NCBI RefSeq assembly: GCF_000383475.1
Contig: NZ_KB911460.1
Span: forward strand, 434,001 to 498,000
Origin: Microbacterium sp. 11MF
Lineage (GTDB): Bacteria > Actinomycetota > Actinomycetes > Actinomycetales > Microbacteriaceae
Length of the DNA stretch: 64,000 bases
Reading direction: 5' to 3'
Under the pieces are notes generated by a model. The model was not told the origin of the DNA. It did no database searches and saw nothing but the letters and a program-made list of their open reading frames with translations. Of the stretch, positions 1-8,058 are shown piece after piece. Position 1 is the stretch's first letter. Each line of letters begins with the position of its first letter. A program made the translations under genes and the position numbers.

Positions 1-103
1 GTACCGCGAGGCGCCCGAGACGGCCGAAGCGGATGCGGCGCCCCCGGCACCCGGCATCCCGTCGTCGTCGCGCGAAGCGGCGGGAGGCGTCGCGGGCGAC
101 TGA
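1..103 (+). CDS. C-terminal fragment of an unidentified protein
   Basis: An open frame (reading frame 2) enters from the left edge and stops at TGA 101-103, giving 33 residues rich in Ala, Pro, Glu and Ser. The composition looks like a disordered C-terminal tail, so no family can be assigned. The strand is inferred from the clean stop followed immediately by a strong hairpin that would end transcription from both this gene and the convergent gene at 172-1584. Confidence 0.45.
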   Translation, partial: YREAPETAEADAAPPAPGIPSSSREAAGGVAGD

Positions 104-118
104 CGGCGCCGGAAACGG

Positions 119-158
119 CTTCGGCGCCCGAGCCCCCCAGAGAGCCCAGGCGCCGAAG
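119..158. terminator. Bidirectional hairpin terminator
   Basis: Perfect 10-bp inverted repeat (cttcggcgcc / ggcgccgaag, arms 119-128 and 149-158) with a 20-nt loop, located between two convergent reading frames. There is no T-run, which is common for GC-rich actinobacterial terminators. Confidence 0.6.
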
Positions 159-171
159 TGGCGTTCCGACG

Positions 172-1584
172 TCAGGCGTCGGTGGCGCGGATGCCGGCGA
201 CGCCGGCGATGACGGGGCGCATCTTCTTCTCGAGCGCCTCGAAGAACATCGACAGCGGGAACTCGTCGTCGAGGACCGCGTCGGTGTACCCCTTCGGCGG
301 GCCGGCGAGGATCTCGTCGGACAGTCCGCGGGCCCACTGCGACGCGGGGTGGGGCGTGACGGTCTGACGGACCAGGTCGTAAGCGGCGAGCCAGTGCGCG
401 ACCTTGGGGCGGTCGATCGACTCCCAGTAGAGCCGGTCGATCGCGTCGCTCAGGGCGATGACGGCGTCGGCGACGCGGTCCCACTCGAACGCGAGCGATG
501 TGTCGGTCCAGTGCAGGACGCCGCGCTGGTGCAGCCAGGCGAACAGCAGCTGCCCGCCCAGGCCGTCGTAGTTGCGGACCCGGGTGCCGGTGATCGCGAA
601 GCGGAAGATGCGGTCGAACAGCACGGCGTACTGCACGAGGCCGGCGTGCTCGAGCATCTCGCCCTCGGCATCCGTCAGCTGTGCCTTCGCCGACAGGTCC
701 TTCTCGATCGCCACGCACTCGCGGAAGGCGGTCAGGTCGCAGCGGAGCTCTTCGAGCGAGTACAGGAAGAACGGCATCCGCTGCTTGATCATGAACGGGT
801 CGAACGGCAGGTCACCGCGCATGTGGGTGCGGTCGTGGATGAGGTCCCACATGACGAACGTCTTCTCGGCCAGACGCTGGTCGTCGAGCAGGCGAGCGGC
901 GGCCTCGGGCAGGTCGAGACGGGTGATCTCGGATGCCGCGCGCACGACGCGCCGGTAGCGTGCGGCCTCGCGGTCCTGGAAGATCGCGCCCCACGTGAAG
1001 GTCGGGACTTCGCGCATGGCGACCGTCTCGGGGAAGAGGACAGCCGAGTTCGTGTCGTACCCGGGCGTGAAGTCCAGCAGGCGGAAGGAGACGAACAGAC
1101 GGTTCGTGTAGGTCTGCTCGAGTTCGGCGATGAACTCCGGCCAGATCGTCTCGACGAGGACGGCCTCGACCTTGCGGTCGCGGGTGCCGTTCTGCGTGTA
1201 CATCGGGAACACGACGAGGTGTCGGAGGCCGTCGATGCGGTTCTCCTGCGGCTGGAACGCCATGAGCGAATCGAGGAAGTCCGGGACGCCGAAGCCCTCC
1301 GAGACCCAGCGGTCGAAGTCCGCGACGCTCGCCTCGAGATAGGCGGCATCGTGCGGGAAGGCGGGGGAGAGGGCGCGGATGCCGGCCGTGATCGCCTCGA
1401 CGTGCTCGCGGGCGGCATCGTGGTCGGTGGCGTCGGGCACAGACCCGTCGGTGATCTGCAGATCGTGGAGGGCGGTCGCGGCATCCCGCAGCATCGCCCA
1501 GGCGGCGGAGGTCTCGGCCCGGCGGGCGTCCTCGACGACCTCGGGCATTCCGATGATCGTCGACGCGGTGGTGACGGTGCTCAT
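172..1584 (-). CDS. DUF6421 family protein
   Basis: A 470-residue soluble protein without signal peptide or membrane segment that resembles the actinobacterial DUF6421 family, which has this usual length. Its function is unknown. The ATG at 1584 has a textbook ribosome site AGGAGG six bases upstream. A plausible promoter lies on the same strand: TAGGCT (1655-1650) with TGCACA 17 bp further upstream. The divergent neighbour is an AsnC/Lrp regulator whose two candidate operators sit just upstream of this -35 box, the usual position for an activator of this class. I infer that the gene answers to an amino-acid or related effector, but no catalytic motif is recognisable. Family assignment is from memory of the sequence pattern. 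Confidence 0.75.
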   Translation of the reverse strand: MSTVTTASTIIGMPEVVEDARRAETSAAWAMLRDAATALHDLQITDGSVPDATDHDAAREHVEAITAGIRALSPAFPHDAAYLEASVADFDRWVSEGFGVPDFLDSLMAFQPQENRIDGLRHLVVFPMYTQNGTRDRKVEAVLVETIWPEFIAELEQTYTNRLFVSFRLLDFTPGYDTNSAVLFPETVAMREVPTFTWGAIFQDREAARYRRVVRAASEITRLDLPEAAARLLDDQRLAEKTFVMWDLIHDRTHMRGDLPFDPFMIKQRMPFFLYSLEELRCDLTAFRECVAIEKDLSAKAQLTDAEGEMLEHAGLVQYAVLFDRIFRFAITGTRVRNYDGLGGQLLFAWLHQRGVLHWTDTSLAFEWDRVADAVIALSDAIDRLYWESIDRPKVAHWLAAYDLVRQTVTPHPASQWARGLSDEILAGPPKGYTDAVLDDEFPLSMFFEALEKKMRPVIAGVAGIRATDA

Positions 1585-1649
1585 GGTGGACCTCCTATCG
1601 GTTCCTCACGGCTTCCTCGCGCCATGGCGGGAAGAATTCCTGTGTTTCC

Positions 1650-1706
1650 AGCCTAAGGCCGTAAGGATCGCGTGTGCAAGGCGGCTGCGGTACCGCTGCG
1701 GTACCG
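1650..1706. promoter_or_regulatory. Divergent promoter region with two AsnC-type operator repeats
   Basis: Two direct copies of TGCGGTACCG (1686-1695 and 1697-1706), each containing the palindrome CGGTACCG, are 11 bp apart, so they lie on the same helix face. TACCGT (1702-1707) is also a -10 box six bases before GTG 1714, so binding here would repress the regulator gene. The same sites sit upstream of the minus-strand promoter (TAGGCT at 1655-1650) of the DUF6421 gene. Confidence 0.55.
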
Positions 1707-1713
1707 TCGAGGC

Positions 1714-2172
1714 GTGCCCGCAGACGAGACAGACCCCGCCGATTCCGCGATCATCGCCGCACTGTCGGGCAACGCCCGCGCGACGCTCGCGGAACTCTCC
1801 GCCGTCGCGGGGCTGTCGGTGTCGGCGACGCAGGCCCGCGTCCGCCGGCTCGAGGCACGCGGCCTGATCTCCGGCTACCGCGCGGTCATCGACCCTGAGG
1901 TCGCGGGCAAGCCGCTCGCCGCCTTCGTCGAGATCACGCCGCTCGATCCCGCTCAGCCCGACAACGCTCCCGAGCTCATCGCGCACCTCGACGAGATCGA
2001 GGCGTGCCACTCGATCGCGGGCGACGCGGCCTACATGCTGTTCGTGCGCGTCGCGACGCCGCGCGACCTCGAGCGGTTGATCCGCGACATCCGTGCCGCA
2101 GCCTCGGTGAACACCCGCACGACCGTCGTCCTGCAGACCTTCTTCGAGCACCGCCCGATCTCGCCCGCCTGA
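1714..2172 (+). CDS. Lrp/AsnC family transcriptional regulator
   Basis: 152 residues. The N-terminal winged helix-turn-helix (about residues 8-55, ARATLAELSAVAGLSVSATQ and following) is followed by an RAM/ACT-like effector domain (about 65-145) containing GDAAYMLFVRV, as in Lrp/AsnC proteins that bind small amino-acid-like ligands and form octamers. An upstream in-frame GTG at 1672 exists, but translating from it would run through the TACCGT -10 box and both operator copies. GTG 1714 sits six bases after that box and fits a leaderless start. It is divergent from the DUF6421 gene and probably controls that gene and itself. Confidence 0.85.
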   Translation: MPADETDPADSAIIAALSGNARATLAELSAVAGLSVSATQARVRRLEARGLISGYRAVIDPEVAGKPLAAFVEITPLDPAQPDNAPELIAHLDEIEACHSIAGDAAYMLFVRVATPRDLERLIRDIRAAASVNTRTTVVLQTFFEHRPISPA

Positions 2173-2254
2173 GCGCCGCACCCGAGGGGCGTGTCAGCCC
2201 GAGGTATGTGTCAAGGGGAGGCGGTCCCGCCCCGCCCTGCATAGCGTGGGAGGC

Positions 2255-3196
2255 ATGACCGACACCCCCATCGGCGGCGAGGTCCTCGTCGTCGCGAACA
2301 GCCGCTCCGGCGCCTCGCTCGGCCGTCCCGACCGCGTCCCCGACGTCCGCAGGCGGATGCCGGGTGCGACCGTGCGCGAACTCGGCGAGAGCGAGACCCT
2401 CGACGACGTCGTGGCCGACGCGATGGTCGGCGAGAACCCGCCGAGCGTGCTGGCGATCCTCGGCGGTGACGGTTCGGTCTCTCGAGCGGCGCACCTCGCG
2501 CGCCGCCACGACCTGACCCTCCTCGTCCTCCCGAACGGCACCTTCAACCACTTCGCGCGGTCGGTCGGCATCCCCGACGTCGACGCCGGGCTCGACGCGT
2601 ATGCCGCGGCGAACGTCCGACCCGTCGCCGTCGCCGAGGCCTCGGTGGACGACGGGGAACCGGTCACGGTGCTGAACGCCGTCTCACTCGGGGCGTACCC
2701 CGAGTTCCTGGCCGAGCGCGAACGCCGCACCAGCCTCGGCAAATGGTGGGGCGGTGCCGTCGCCGCCTGGCGCGAGATGCACGGCGCCCACGCGGTGGAC
2801 GTCGTGAGGGGCGGCAGACGCGCCTCGGTCTGGTCGGTTTTCGCCGGCGTCGGCCCCAACGACCCCGACCGCATCGCCACGATGCAGCGCGCCACGCTCG
2901 ACGAGCCGGTCATCGACGTCCGCGTGCACCACGCCCGCGGCACGCGCGCCCGCGCCATCGCCTCGCTCGCGTTCGGCGAGAAGACCGTCGCGGTCCTCCG
3001 TGCGCTCCGGGTGATGCCCCCGGCATCCGACATCGAACGGATCCTCGACGAGGACTTCGAGATCGAGGTCCGCGCCGGCAGCGCCCCTGACATCTGGGTG
3101 CACGACGGCGAGCTCGAAGAGGTCGGGGAGGACGGCTTCCGTCTGCGGGTGCGCGCCGTCGGCGACGGTCTCCGGGTCTACCTGCCCGCCCGGTAG
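2255..3196 (+). CDS. Diacylglycerol kinase-like lipid kinase family protein
   Basis: 313 residues. The DAGK catalytic fold is recognised by GGDGSVSRAAH (nucleotide loop, about residue 75) and LPNGTFNHFARSVGIP (about 97-112), followed by the beta-sandwich C-terminal half typical of DgkB/YegS-type lipid kinases. The substrate is unknown, and the second loop reads NGTFNHFA rather than the usual GTGNDFA. ATG 2255 is chosen because a TAGCGT -10 box (2242-2247) ends seven bases before it, fitting a leaderless transcript; the in-frame GTG at 2246 would overlap that box. A second, more canonical member of the family lies at 39933-41102. Confidence 0.8.
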   Translation: MTDTPIGGEVLVVANSRSGASLGRPDRVPDVRRRMPGATVRELGESETLDDVVADAMVGENPPSVLAILGGDGSVSRAAHLARRHDLTLLVLPNGTFNHFARSVGIPDVDAGLDAYAAANVRPVAVAEASVDDGEPVTVLNAVSLGAYPEFLAERERRTSLGKWWGGAVAAWREMHGAHAVDVVRGGRRASVWSVFAGVGPNDPDRIATMQRATLDEPVIDVRVHHARGTRARAIASLAFGEKTVAVLRALRVMPPASDIERILDEDFEIEVRAGSAPDIWVHDGELEEVGEDGFRLRVRAVGDGLRVYLPAR

Positions 3197-3254
3197 GGCC
3201 GGATACATCGCGAGACGGATGCCCCGTCCCACCCCGACCGCGTAGCGTTCAAGG

Positions 3255-4454
3255 GTGTTCCGCCCGCTCCGCCCCTACCAGGTCGCCGTCGACGCGGCCG
3301 TCGCGGTGCTGTTCGCGCTGGTGTCCCTGCCCTATGAGCTGAACACATCGACCAGTTCGTCCTACGACATCGGCCCGGTGTCGGCGATCCCGGTCGTGCT
3401 GCTCATGGCCGGCGCGCTCGGACTCCGCCGCTACTCGCCCGGCCTCGCCCTGGGTGTCGCCTGGCTCGGGGCCATCGTGCAGATGGGCTTCGGTCGCGGT
3501 CCCGGGTTCGCCGACATCGCGATTTTCGCCGTCCTCTTCGCCACCGCGGCCTACGGGTCCCGGCTCGTGTTCTGGCTCGGTTTCACCTCGGTCATCGTCG
3601 GCTCCGGCACCATCACGATCTACCTCTTCCGGTGGGCGTTCGTCGGGAGCGGTGCGCTCTCCGACGTCCCGACGCTGATCTTCGTCCTGCTCGCGGCACT
3701 GTTCGCACTGGGGCTCTCGTGGACGGCCGGTGCGCTCGTCCGCACTGCGATGCGCGCCCGCGCCAACCGTGCCGCGCAGTCACGCGCCGAGGAGCAGACG
3801 GTCGCCGAGCAGGAGCGCACGCGCATCGCCCGCGACATGCACGACATCGTCGCCCACTCGCTCGCGGTCATCATCGCGCAGTCGGACGGCGCGCGGTACG
3901 CCGCGGCATCCGATCCCGAGGCCCAGGCCGCGGCGCTCGGCACGATCTCCTCGACGGCGCGCTCAGCCCTCTCGGACGTGCGCCTGCTCCTCACACAGCT
4001 CCGCCACTCCCAGGCGGAGGGCCCGCAGCCGACGCTCGCCGACCTCGAGCAGCTCTACGCCCAGGTGCGAGCGGCAGGCGTCGAGCTGAGCGTGGACGTC
4101 GACCCCGCGCCGCGCGGCGAGGTCGCGGCATCCGTGCAGCTGTCGGTCTACCGCATCCTGCAGGAGGCGCTCACGAACGCCCTCCGCCACGGCGCCCCCA
4201 CCGGTGTGGACGTCTCGCTGGCGTGGCACCCCGACCGCGTCGACCTGCGCGTCCGCAACGACGTCGCTCCCGTCCCCGACGGAGCGGAACGCCGCACCGG
4301 CGGACACGGCCTGATCGGCATGCGCGAGCGCGCGCAGCTGATCGGCGGTCGATTGGATGCCGCGGCCGCAGACGGCGTCTTCACCGTCGAGGCGTCCCTG
4401 CCGACCGGAGCCGCGTCCGAGAACCCCGACCCCCTCGAGAGGAGCGCTCGGTGA
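3255..4454 (+). CDS. Sensor histidine kinase (HisKA_3/NarL type)
   Basis: 399 residues. The N-terminal half has about five hydrophobic membrane segments (about residues 13-160) and short loops, so the sensor probably reads a signal in or at the membrane. The dimerisation/phosphoacceptor helix contains ERTRIARDMHDIVAHSLAVI with the likely phosphorylated His196. The HATPase_c domain follows, with RILQEALTNALRHG (about 301-314) and GGHGLIGMRERA. GTG 3255 follows TAGCGT (3243-3248) by six bases, a leaderless arrangement. It overlaps the response regulator gene by four bases (GTGA), so the two are translationally coupled, and probably governs the ABC exporter just downstream. Confidence 0.93.
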   Translation: MFRPLRPYQVAVDAAVAVLFALVSLPYELNTSTSSSYDIGPVSAIPVVLLMAGALGLRRYSPGLALGVAWLGAIVQMGFGRGPGFADIAIFAVLFATAAYGSRLVFWLGFTSVIVGSGTITIYLFRWAFVGSGALSDVPTLIFVLLAALFALGLSWTAGALVRTAMRARANRAAQSRAEEQTVAEQERTRIARDMHDIVAHSLAVIIAQSDGARYAAASDPEAQAAALGTISSTARSALSDVRLLLTQLRHSQAEGPQPTLADLEQLYAQVRAAGVELSVDVDPAPRGEVAASVQLSVYRILQEALTNALRHGAPTGVDVSLAWHPDRVDLRVRNDVAPVPDGAERRTGGHGLIGMRERAQLIGGRLDAAAADGVFTVEASLPTGAASENPDPLERSAR

Positions 4455-5092
4455 GCGTTATCCGCGTCGTCCTCGTCGACGATCAGTCCCTGTTCCGCGC
4501 CGGCATCCGCATGGTCGTCGCCTCGCAACCCGACCTCGAGGTCGTGGGGGAGGCCTCCGACGGTGCGCAGGCGATCGAGGTCGTCCGCCAGACGCGCCCC
4601 GACGTCGTCCTCATGGACATCCGGATGCCGGTGATGGACGGGCTCGCCGCGACCGAGGCCCTGCTGGCCGACGCCGATCCGCCGAAGGTGGTCATGCTGA
4701 CGACCTTCGACCTCGACGAGGCCGCGGCCCGCGCCATCCAGCGCGGAGCGAGCGGGTTCCTCCTGAAGGACGCCGATCCCGAGTTCCTGCTCGCCGCCAT
4801 CCGCACGGTGCACGCGGGATCGTCGGTCATCGCGGCGGCCGCGACCCGGGAGCTCTTCGCCCAGCTGAACGAACCCGTCCGCGCCGTCCCGGCGACGTTC
4901 GGCGAGCTCACCGACCGCGAGCGCGAGATCTTCGCGCTCGCCGCCCGGGGGCTCTCGAACGCCGAGATCGCCGCGCGGGAGTTCCTCTCGGAGGCGACCG
5001 TGAAGACCCACGTCTCGCGCATCCTCGCGAAGCTGTCGCTCCGCGACCGCGTGCAGCTGGTGGTCTTCGCCTTCGAGCACGGCCTCGCCTGA
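4451..5092 (+). CDS. LuxR/NarL family response regulator
   Basis: 213 residues. The receiver domain (1-120) has the acidic pair D10/D11, phosphoacceptor D56 in VVLMDIRMPVMDG, and conserved T/K (LLKD, about 104). A LuxR-type helix-turn-helix (about 148-208) contains LTDREREIFALAARGLSNAE and ATVKTHVSRILAKL. GTG 4451 overlaps the kinase stop and is preceded by GAGAGGAG. Partner of the kinase at 3255-4454. The most likely target is the MacB/FtsX-like exporter that starts 89 bp downstream, as in other kinase-regulator-exporter cassettes responding to cell-envelope stress or peptides; the inducer cannot be read from the sequence. Confidence 0.93.
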   Translation: MSVIRVVLVDDQSLFRAGIRMVVASQPDLEVVGEASDGAQAIEVVRQTRPDVVLMDIRMPVMDGLAATEALLADADPPKVVMLTTFDLDEAAARAIQRGASGFLLKDADPEFLLAAIRTVHAGSSVIAAAATRELFAQLNEPVRAVPATFGELTDREREIFALAARGLSNAEIAAREFLSEATVKTHVSRILAKLSLRDRVQLVVFAFEHGLA

Positions 5093-5107
5093 TCGGCGCG
5101 CGCACCG

Positions 5108-5174
5108 TCATCCTTCCGATGTAGACGGTCGCGACGAGCGGCCGACGCGGCGCCCCGGGGGTACTCCGTAGCGT
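5108..5174 (+). promoter_or_regulatory. Promoter of the ABC exporter with candidate response-regulator site
   Basis: TAGCGT (5169-5174) ends seven bases before ATG 5182 and fits a leaderless -10 box. Upstream, the imperfect inverted repeat TCATC-N5-GATGT (5108-5122) is a candidate binding site for the adjacent NarL-type regulator. The -10 box is well supported by its recurrence in this window; the operator is speculative. Confidence 0.35.
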
Positions 5175-5181
5175 CGGAGAC

Positions 5182-5943
5182 ATGCAAATCACGACCACCG
5201 AGATGGGCCTCGCCGCCCGCGTCCAGAACCTCACGAAGACCTACGGCGGCGGCGAGAACGCCGTCCGCGCGCTCGACGACGTCACCGTCGGCATCCGTCG
5301 TGGCGAGTTCACCGCCATCATGGGCCCGTCGGGCTCGGGCAAGTCGACGCTCATGCACATCATGGCCGGCCTCGATGCGCCGGCCTCCGGCTCGGTCTGG
5401 ATCGGCGACACCGAGATCACCGGCCTCTCGGACGTCGAGCTGACCATCCTCCGCCGCCGGCGGGTCGGCTTCGTCTTCCAGTCGTTCAACCTCGTCCCGA
5501 CCCTCGACGCGATCGGCAACATCCTGCTGCCCTTCGACCTCGACGGCCGGCGTCCCACGTCCCAGGAGAGGACGCGCATCGACGGCCTCGTCGCGACCCT
5601 CGGCCTCGGGCCGCGCCTGCGCCACCGTCCGCACCAACTGTCGGGCGGCCAGCAGCAGCGCGTCGCGATCGCCCGCGCCCTCGCGACGGCGCCCGACCTC
5701 GTCTTCGCCGACGAGCCCACGGGAAACCTCGACTCACGGTCGGGCCGCGAGGTGCTGTCCCTCCTCGCCGCCGCCAGTCGCGAACACGGTCAGTCGATCG
5801 CCATGGTCACCCACGACCCCGTGGCCGCGTCGTACGCCGACCGCGTGCTGTTCCTCGGCGACGGGCGCATCGTCGCCGACAAGCCCCGTCAGACCGCCGA
5901 GCAGATCTCCGCTCACATGCTCAGCACCGAGGTGTCCGCGTGA
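5182..5943 (+). CDS. ABC exporter ATP-binding protein (MacB/LolD type)
   Basis: 253 residues, a single nucleotide-binding domain. Walker [10 protein letters not shown] (48-56), Q-loop FQSFN, signature [15 protein letters not shown] and Walker [14 protein letters not shown] are all intact. The sequence after the Walker B ([14 protein letters not shown]) and the short length are typical of the MacB/LolD/SalX subfamily, which pairs with FtsX-like permeases and exports lipids, peptides or antibiotics using a mechanotransmission mechanism. It overlaps the permease start by four bases. Located directly after a two-component system, so a bacitracin/antimicrobial-peptide defence role is plausible but unproven. 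Confidence 0.93.
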   Translation: MQITTTEMGLAARVQNLTKTYGGGENAVRALDDVTVGIRRGEFTAIMGPSGSGKSTLMHIMAGLDAPASGSVWIGDTEITGLSDVELTILRRRRVGFVFQSFNLVPTLDAIGNILLPFDLDGRRPTSQERTRIDGLVATLGLGPRLRHRPHQLSGGQQQRVAIARALATAPDLVFADEPTGNLDSRSGREVLSLLAAASREHGQSIAMVTHDPVAASYADRVLFLGDGRIVADKPRQTAEQISAHMLSTEVSA

Positions 5944-7406
5944 CCGCCCTCGCCCCGTCCGCCGTGCACACGATCGTCCCCGAACCCGCACGGACGTCGC
6001 GGTTCGCGTGGCTGCGCGAGCGCGGCATGGGCGCGACGATCCTCGTCTCGGCCATCTCGACGGCCTTCGGTGTCGCGCTTTTGTCGGCGACGGGGTACCT
6101 CTCCGTGGTGCTCGCCGCGAACCCGATGTACGGCTCGTCCGACACCTTGACGATCGTCCTGATGCTGCTGAGCGGCATCCTGCTCGCCGTCGCGGTCTAC
6201 GTCGCCGCGATCGTCACCGCGAATACGTTCTCGACGATCATCGCGGGGCGCACCCGCATGATCGCTCTCATGCGTCTGATCGGCGCGACCGCGCGGTCGC
6301 AGCGCAGCGAAGTCGCGACGCAGGGGCTCGTCGTCGGCGCGATCGGCGCGGTCCTCGGGCTGGTGGCGACGACGCTCGCCATGGTCGCGGCGGTGCCGCT
6401 GCTCGATCGCGCACTCGGGGTGGCCACGGACTGGTCTCCGGTCCAGGCCGCCCTCCTCCTGCCGGCGGTCGCGGTGGCGCTCACGACCTGGATCGCGGCA
6501 TGGTCGGGGTCGCGTCGGGTTCTCGCGGTCACGCCGCTCGAGGCCCTCGGCGGCTCGGTAGAGCGATCCCGCGAGGAGATCGCCGGTAAGCGCGGCCGGC
6601 GGGCGGGCGCCGTGGTCCTCGGTGTGATCGGTGCCGTGCTGCTGGGCGGTGGACTCCTCCTCGGCCTCGTGAGCCCCGCCGGCGTGCTCGTCGCGTTCTT
6701 TGGCGGTCTCTTCTCCTTCACCGCCGTCTCGATCAGTGCGGTCTCGATCATGCCGCCGCTCCTGAAAGCCACCGGGCGGCTGTTCGGAAAGTCCGTGACC
6801 GCACGCCTGGCCGCAGAGAACGCGGTCCGCTACCCGGAGCGCTCGAGCCGCATGGCGATCGGCGTGGTCATGGGGGTCGCGCTCGTCGTGATGTTCGCGG
6901 TGGCCGCCGAGTCGGCCAAGTCCCTTGTGACCGCATCGAGCGGCGGCGAGCCCGACCCCGCATTCAATCAGATGATGGACAGCTTCTCGACGGTCATGAT
7001 GTGTCTCGTCGCCGTGAGCGCCGTGATCGCCGCCGTCGGCCTCGTGAACCTCCTCACGATCGGCATCGTCCAGCGGAAGCGGGAGTTGGGTCTCCTGCGC
7101 GCTCTCGGCCTCACTGCCGCACAGATCCGTCGGATGGTCCTCATCGAGGCAGCGCACGTCACCGTCACCGCGTTGCTGTTCGGACTGACCCTCGGCGTCC
7201 TTTACGGCTGGGTCGCGGCGCAGTCCCTCCTCGGCTCCGTTGCGATGCCGCCGCTGTGGATGTCGCCGACGTTCGTCGCCCCCGCGATCCCGCTGCTCCC
7301 GGTGGTGATCGTGATCGTCGCGACCGCGGTGCTCACCCTCGGTGCGGCGGTCGCACCGACGCGGATCGCCACGCGATCGGCGCCCGTCGAGGCCCTGTCG
7401 GAGTAA
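5940..7406 (+). CDS. FtsX-like permease of the ABC exporter
   Basis: 488 residues starting at GTG 5940, which overlaps the ATPase stop. There are two FtsX core regions. The first runs from about residue 80 to 190, with MRLIGATARSQRSEVATQGL as the coupling element. The second runs from about 340 to 480, with LLTIGIVQRKRELGLLRALG followed by three membrane segments. About eight to ten transmembrane helices are predicted, with no large extracellular domain as in true MacB. That fits SalY/BceB-like or simplified lipid/peptide exporters. Probably forms the exporter with the preceding ATPase and is controlled by the kinase/regulator pair upstream. Confidence 0.9.
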   Translation: MTALAPSAVHTIVPEPARTSRFAWLRERGMGATILVSAISTAFGVALLSATGYLSVVLAANPMYGSSDTLTIVLMLLSGILLAVAVYVAAIVTANTFSTIIAGRTRMIALMRLIGATARSQRSEVATQGLVVGAIGAVLGLVATTLAMVAAVPLLDRALGVATDWSPVQAALLLPAVAVALTTWIAAWSGSRRVLAVTPLEALGGSVERSREEIAGKRGRRAGAVVLGVIGAVLLGGGLLLGLVSPAGVLVAFFGGLFSFTAVSISAVSIMPPLLKATGRLFGKSVTARLAAENAVRYPERSSRMAIGVVMGVALVVMFAVAAESAKSLVTASSGGEPDPAFNQMMDSFSTVMMCLVAVSAVIAAVGLVNLLTIGIVQRKRELGLLRALGLTAAQIRRMVLIEAAHVTVTALLFGLTLGVLYGWVAAQSLLGSVAMPPLWMSPTFVAPAIPLLPVVIVIVATAVLTLGAAVAPTRIATRSAPVEALSE

Positions 7407-7413
7407 CGCCCTG

Positions 7414-7451
7414 CCGCCCCTTCACGCCCTCGATGGAGGGCGAAGGGGCGG
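7414..7451. terminator. Strong bidirectional terminator hairpin
   Basis: An almost perfect 17-bp stem (CCGCCCCTTC.CGCCCTC pairing with GAGGGCG.AAGGGGCGG, loop about 4 nt) between the convergent ends of the FtsX gene (7406) and the minus-strand gene ending at 7461. Confidence 0.8.
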
Positions 7452-7460
7452 TATCCGTCG

Positions 7461-7967
7461 TCAGTGGTCCTCGGCGGCGGGCGGCTCGTACGACCACGTC
7501 GGTGCGAGTGAGCGCAGGCGCATGCCGCGGTACTGCCACGCCGCCCACAGGACGGGCCACAGCGGCAGGGCCGCGGCTCCGCCGATCGTGAGGCGATCGC
7601 GCCAGAGCGTCCGCGCGGGATCACCCGGCAGCGGGCTCACCGCCATCTGGTGGTCCCAGACGTCGAGGGCGGCGAGTGCACCGGTCAGCGGGATGCCGCT
7701 GTCGCGGAAGATCCGCACCGGACCGTTCGTGTCCTCGGTGTACCGGTCGCTCGCGTGGATGAGCTGCTGGCCGGCGGGGATGATCCCGAGGGCGCGGATC
7801 TCGACCGGCACGTCGGTCCCCGGCTCGAACGAGGTCGGGAGCTCGCCGGCCATCGGCGCCATCGCGAGCAGCGGGCCGTAGAGCTCGGTGACCGCACGAG
7901 GCGAGTGAAGGGCTCGCCAGGCGGCATCCGCGGTGCAGTCGAGTTCGAGCTTCAAGAGGATCCGCAT
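7461..7967 (-). CDS. SRPBCC (START-like) superfamily protein, putative
   Basis: 168 residues. The opening MRILLKLELDCTADAAWRALHSP resembles the first strand and helix of SRPBCC/START-fold proteins, which bind hydrophobic ligands, and the later LWRDRLTIGGAAALPLWPVLWAAWQYRGMRLR resembles their long C-terminal helix; assignment is by fold pattern only. No signal peptide. Upstream on its strand is GAGAGTGG, a possible ribosome site. It is divergent from the beta-glucosidase gene, and the CebR-type operator at 8006-8019 lies between them, but about 40 bp from this start, so shared control is only possible. Confidence 0.5.
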   Translation of the reverse strand: MRILLKLELDCTADAAWRALHSPRAVTELYGPLLAMAPMAGELPTSFEPGTDVPVEIRALGIIPAGQQLIHASDRYTEDTNGPVRIFRDSGIPLTGALAALDVWDHQMAVSPLPGDPARTLWRDRLTIGGAAALPLWPVLWAAWQYRGMRLRSLAPTWSYEPPAAEDH

Positions 7968-8000
7968 CGGACCACTCTCGCATTCCTCCGCGGCACTCGA

Positions 8001-8019
8001 TACGTTGGGAGCGCTCCCA
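8001..8019 (+). promoter_or_regulatory. CebR-type operator and -10 box of the beta-glucosidase operon
   Basis: TGGGAGCGCTCCCA (8006-8019) is a perfect 14-bp palindrome identical to the operator known for CebR, the LacI-family cellobiose/cello-oligosaccharide repressor of Streptomyces and relatives. TACGTT (8001-8006) directly precedes it and may be the -10 box, which would place the operator over the transcription start. The repressor itself is not encoded in this window. Confidence 0.8.
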
Positions 8020-8058
8020 CTCTCTCGGCGTCATCGTCGACCCCTCGGAAAGACCGCT

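Noticed and set aside
1672-1713. GTG 1672 as start of the AsnC regulator
   Set aside because: The added 14 codons overlap the -10 box and operator repeats; GTG 1714 fits the leaderless pattern.
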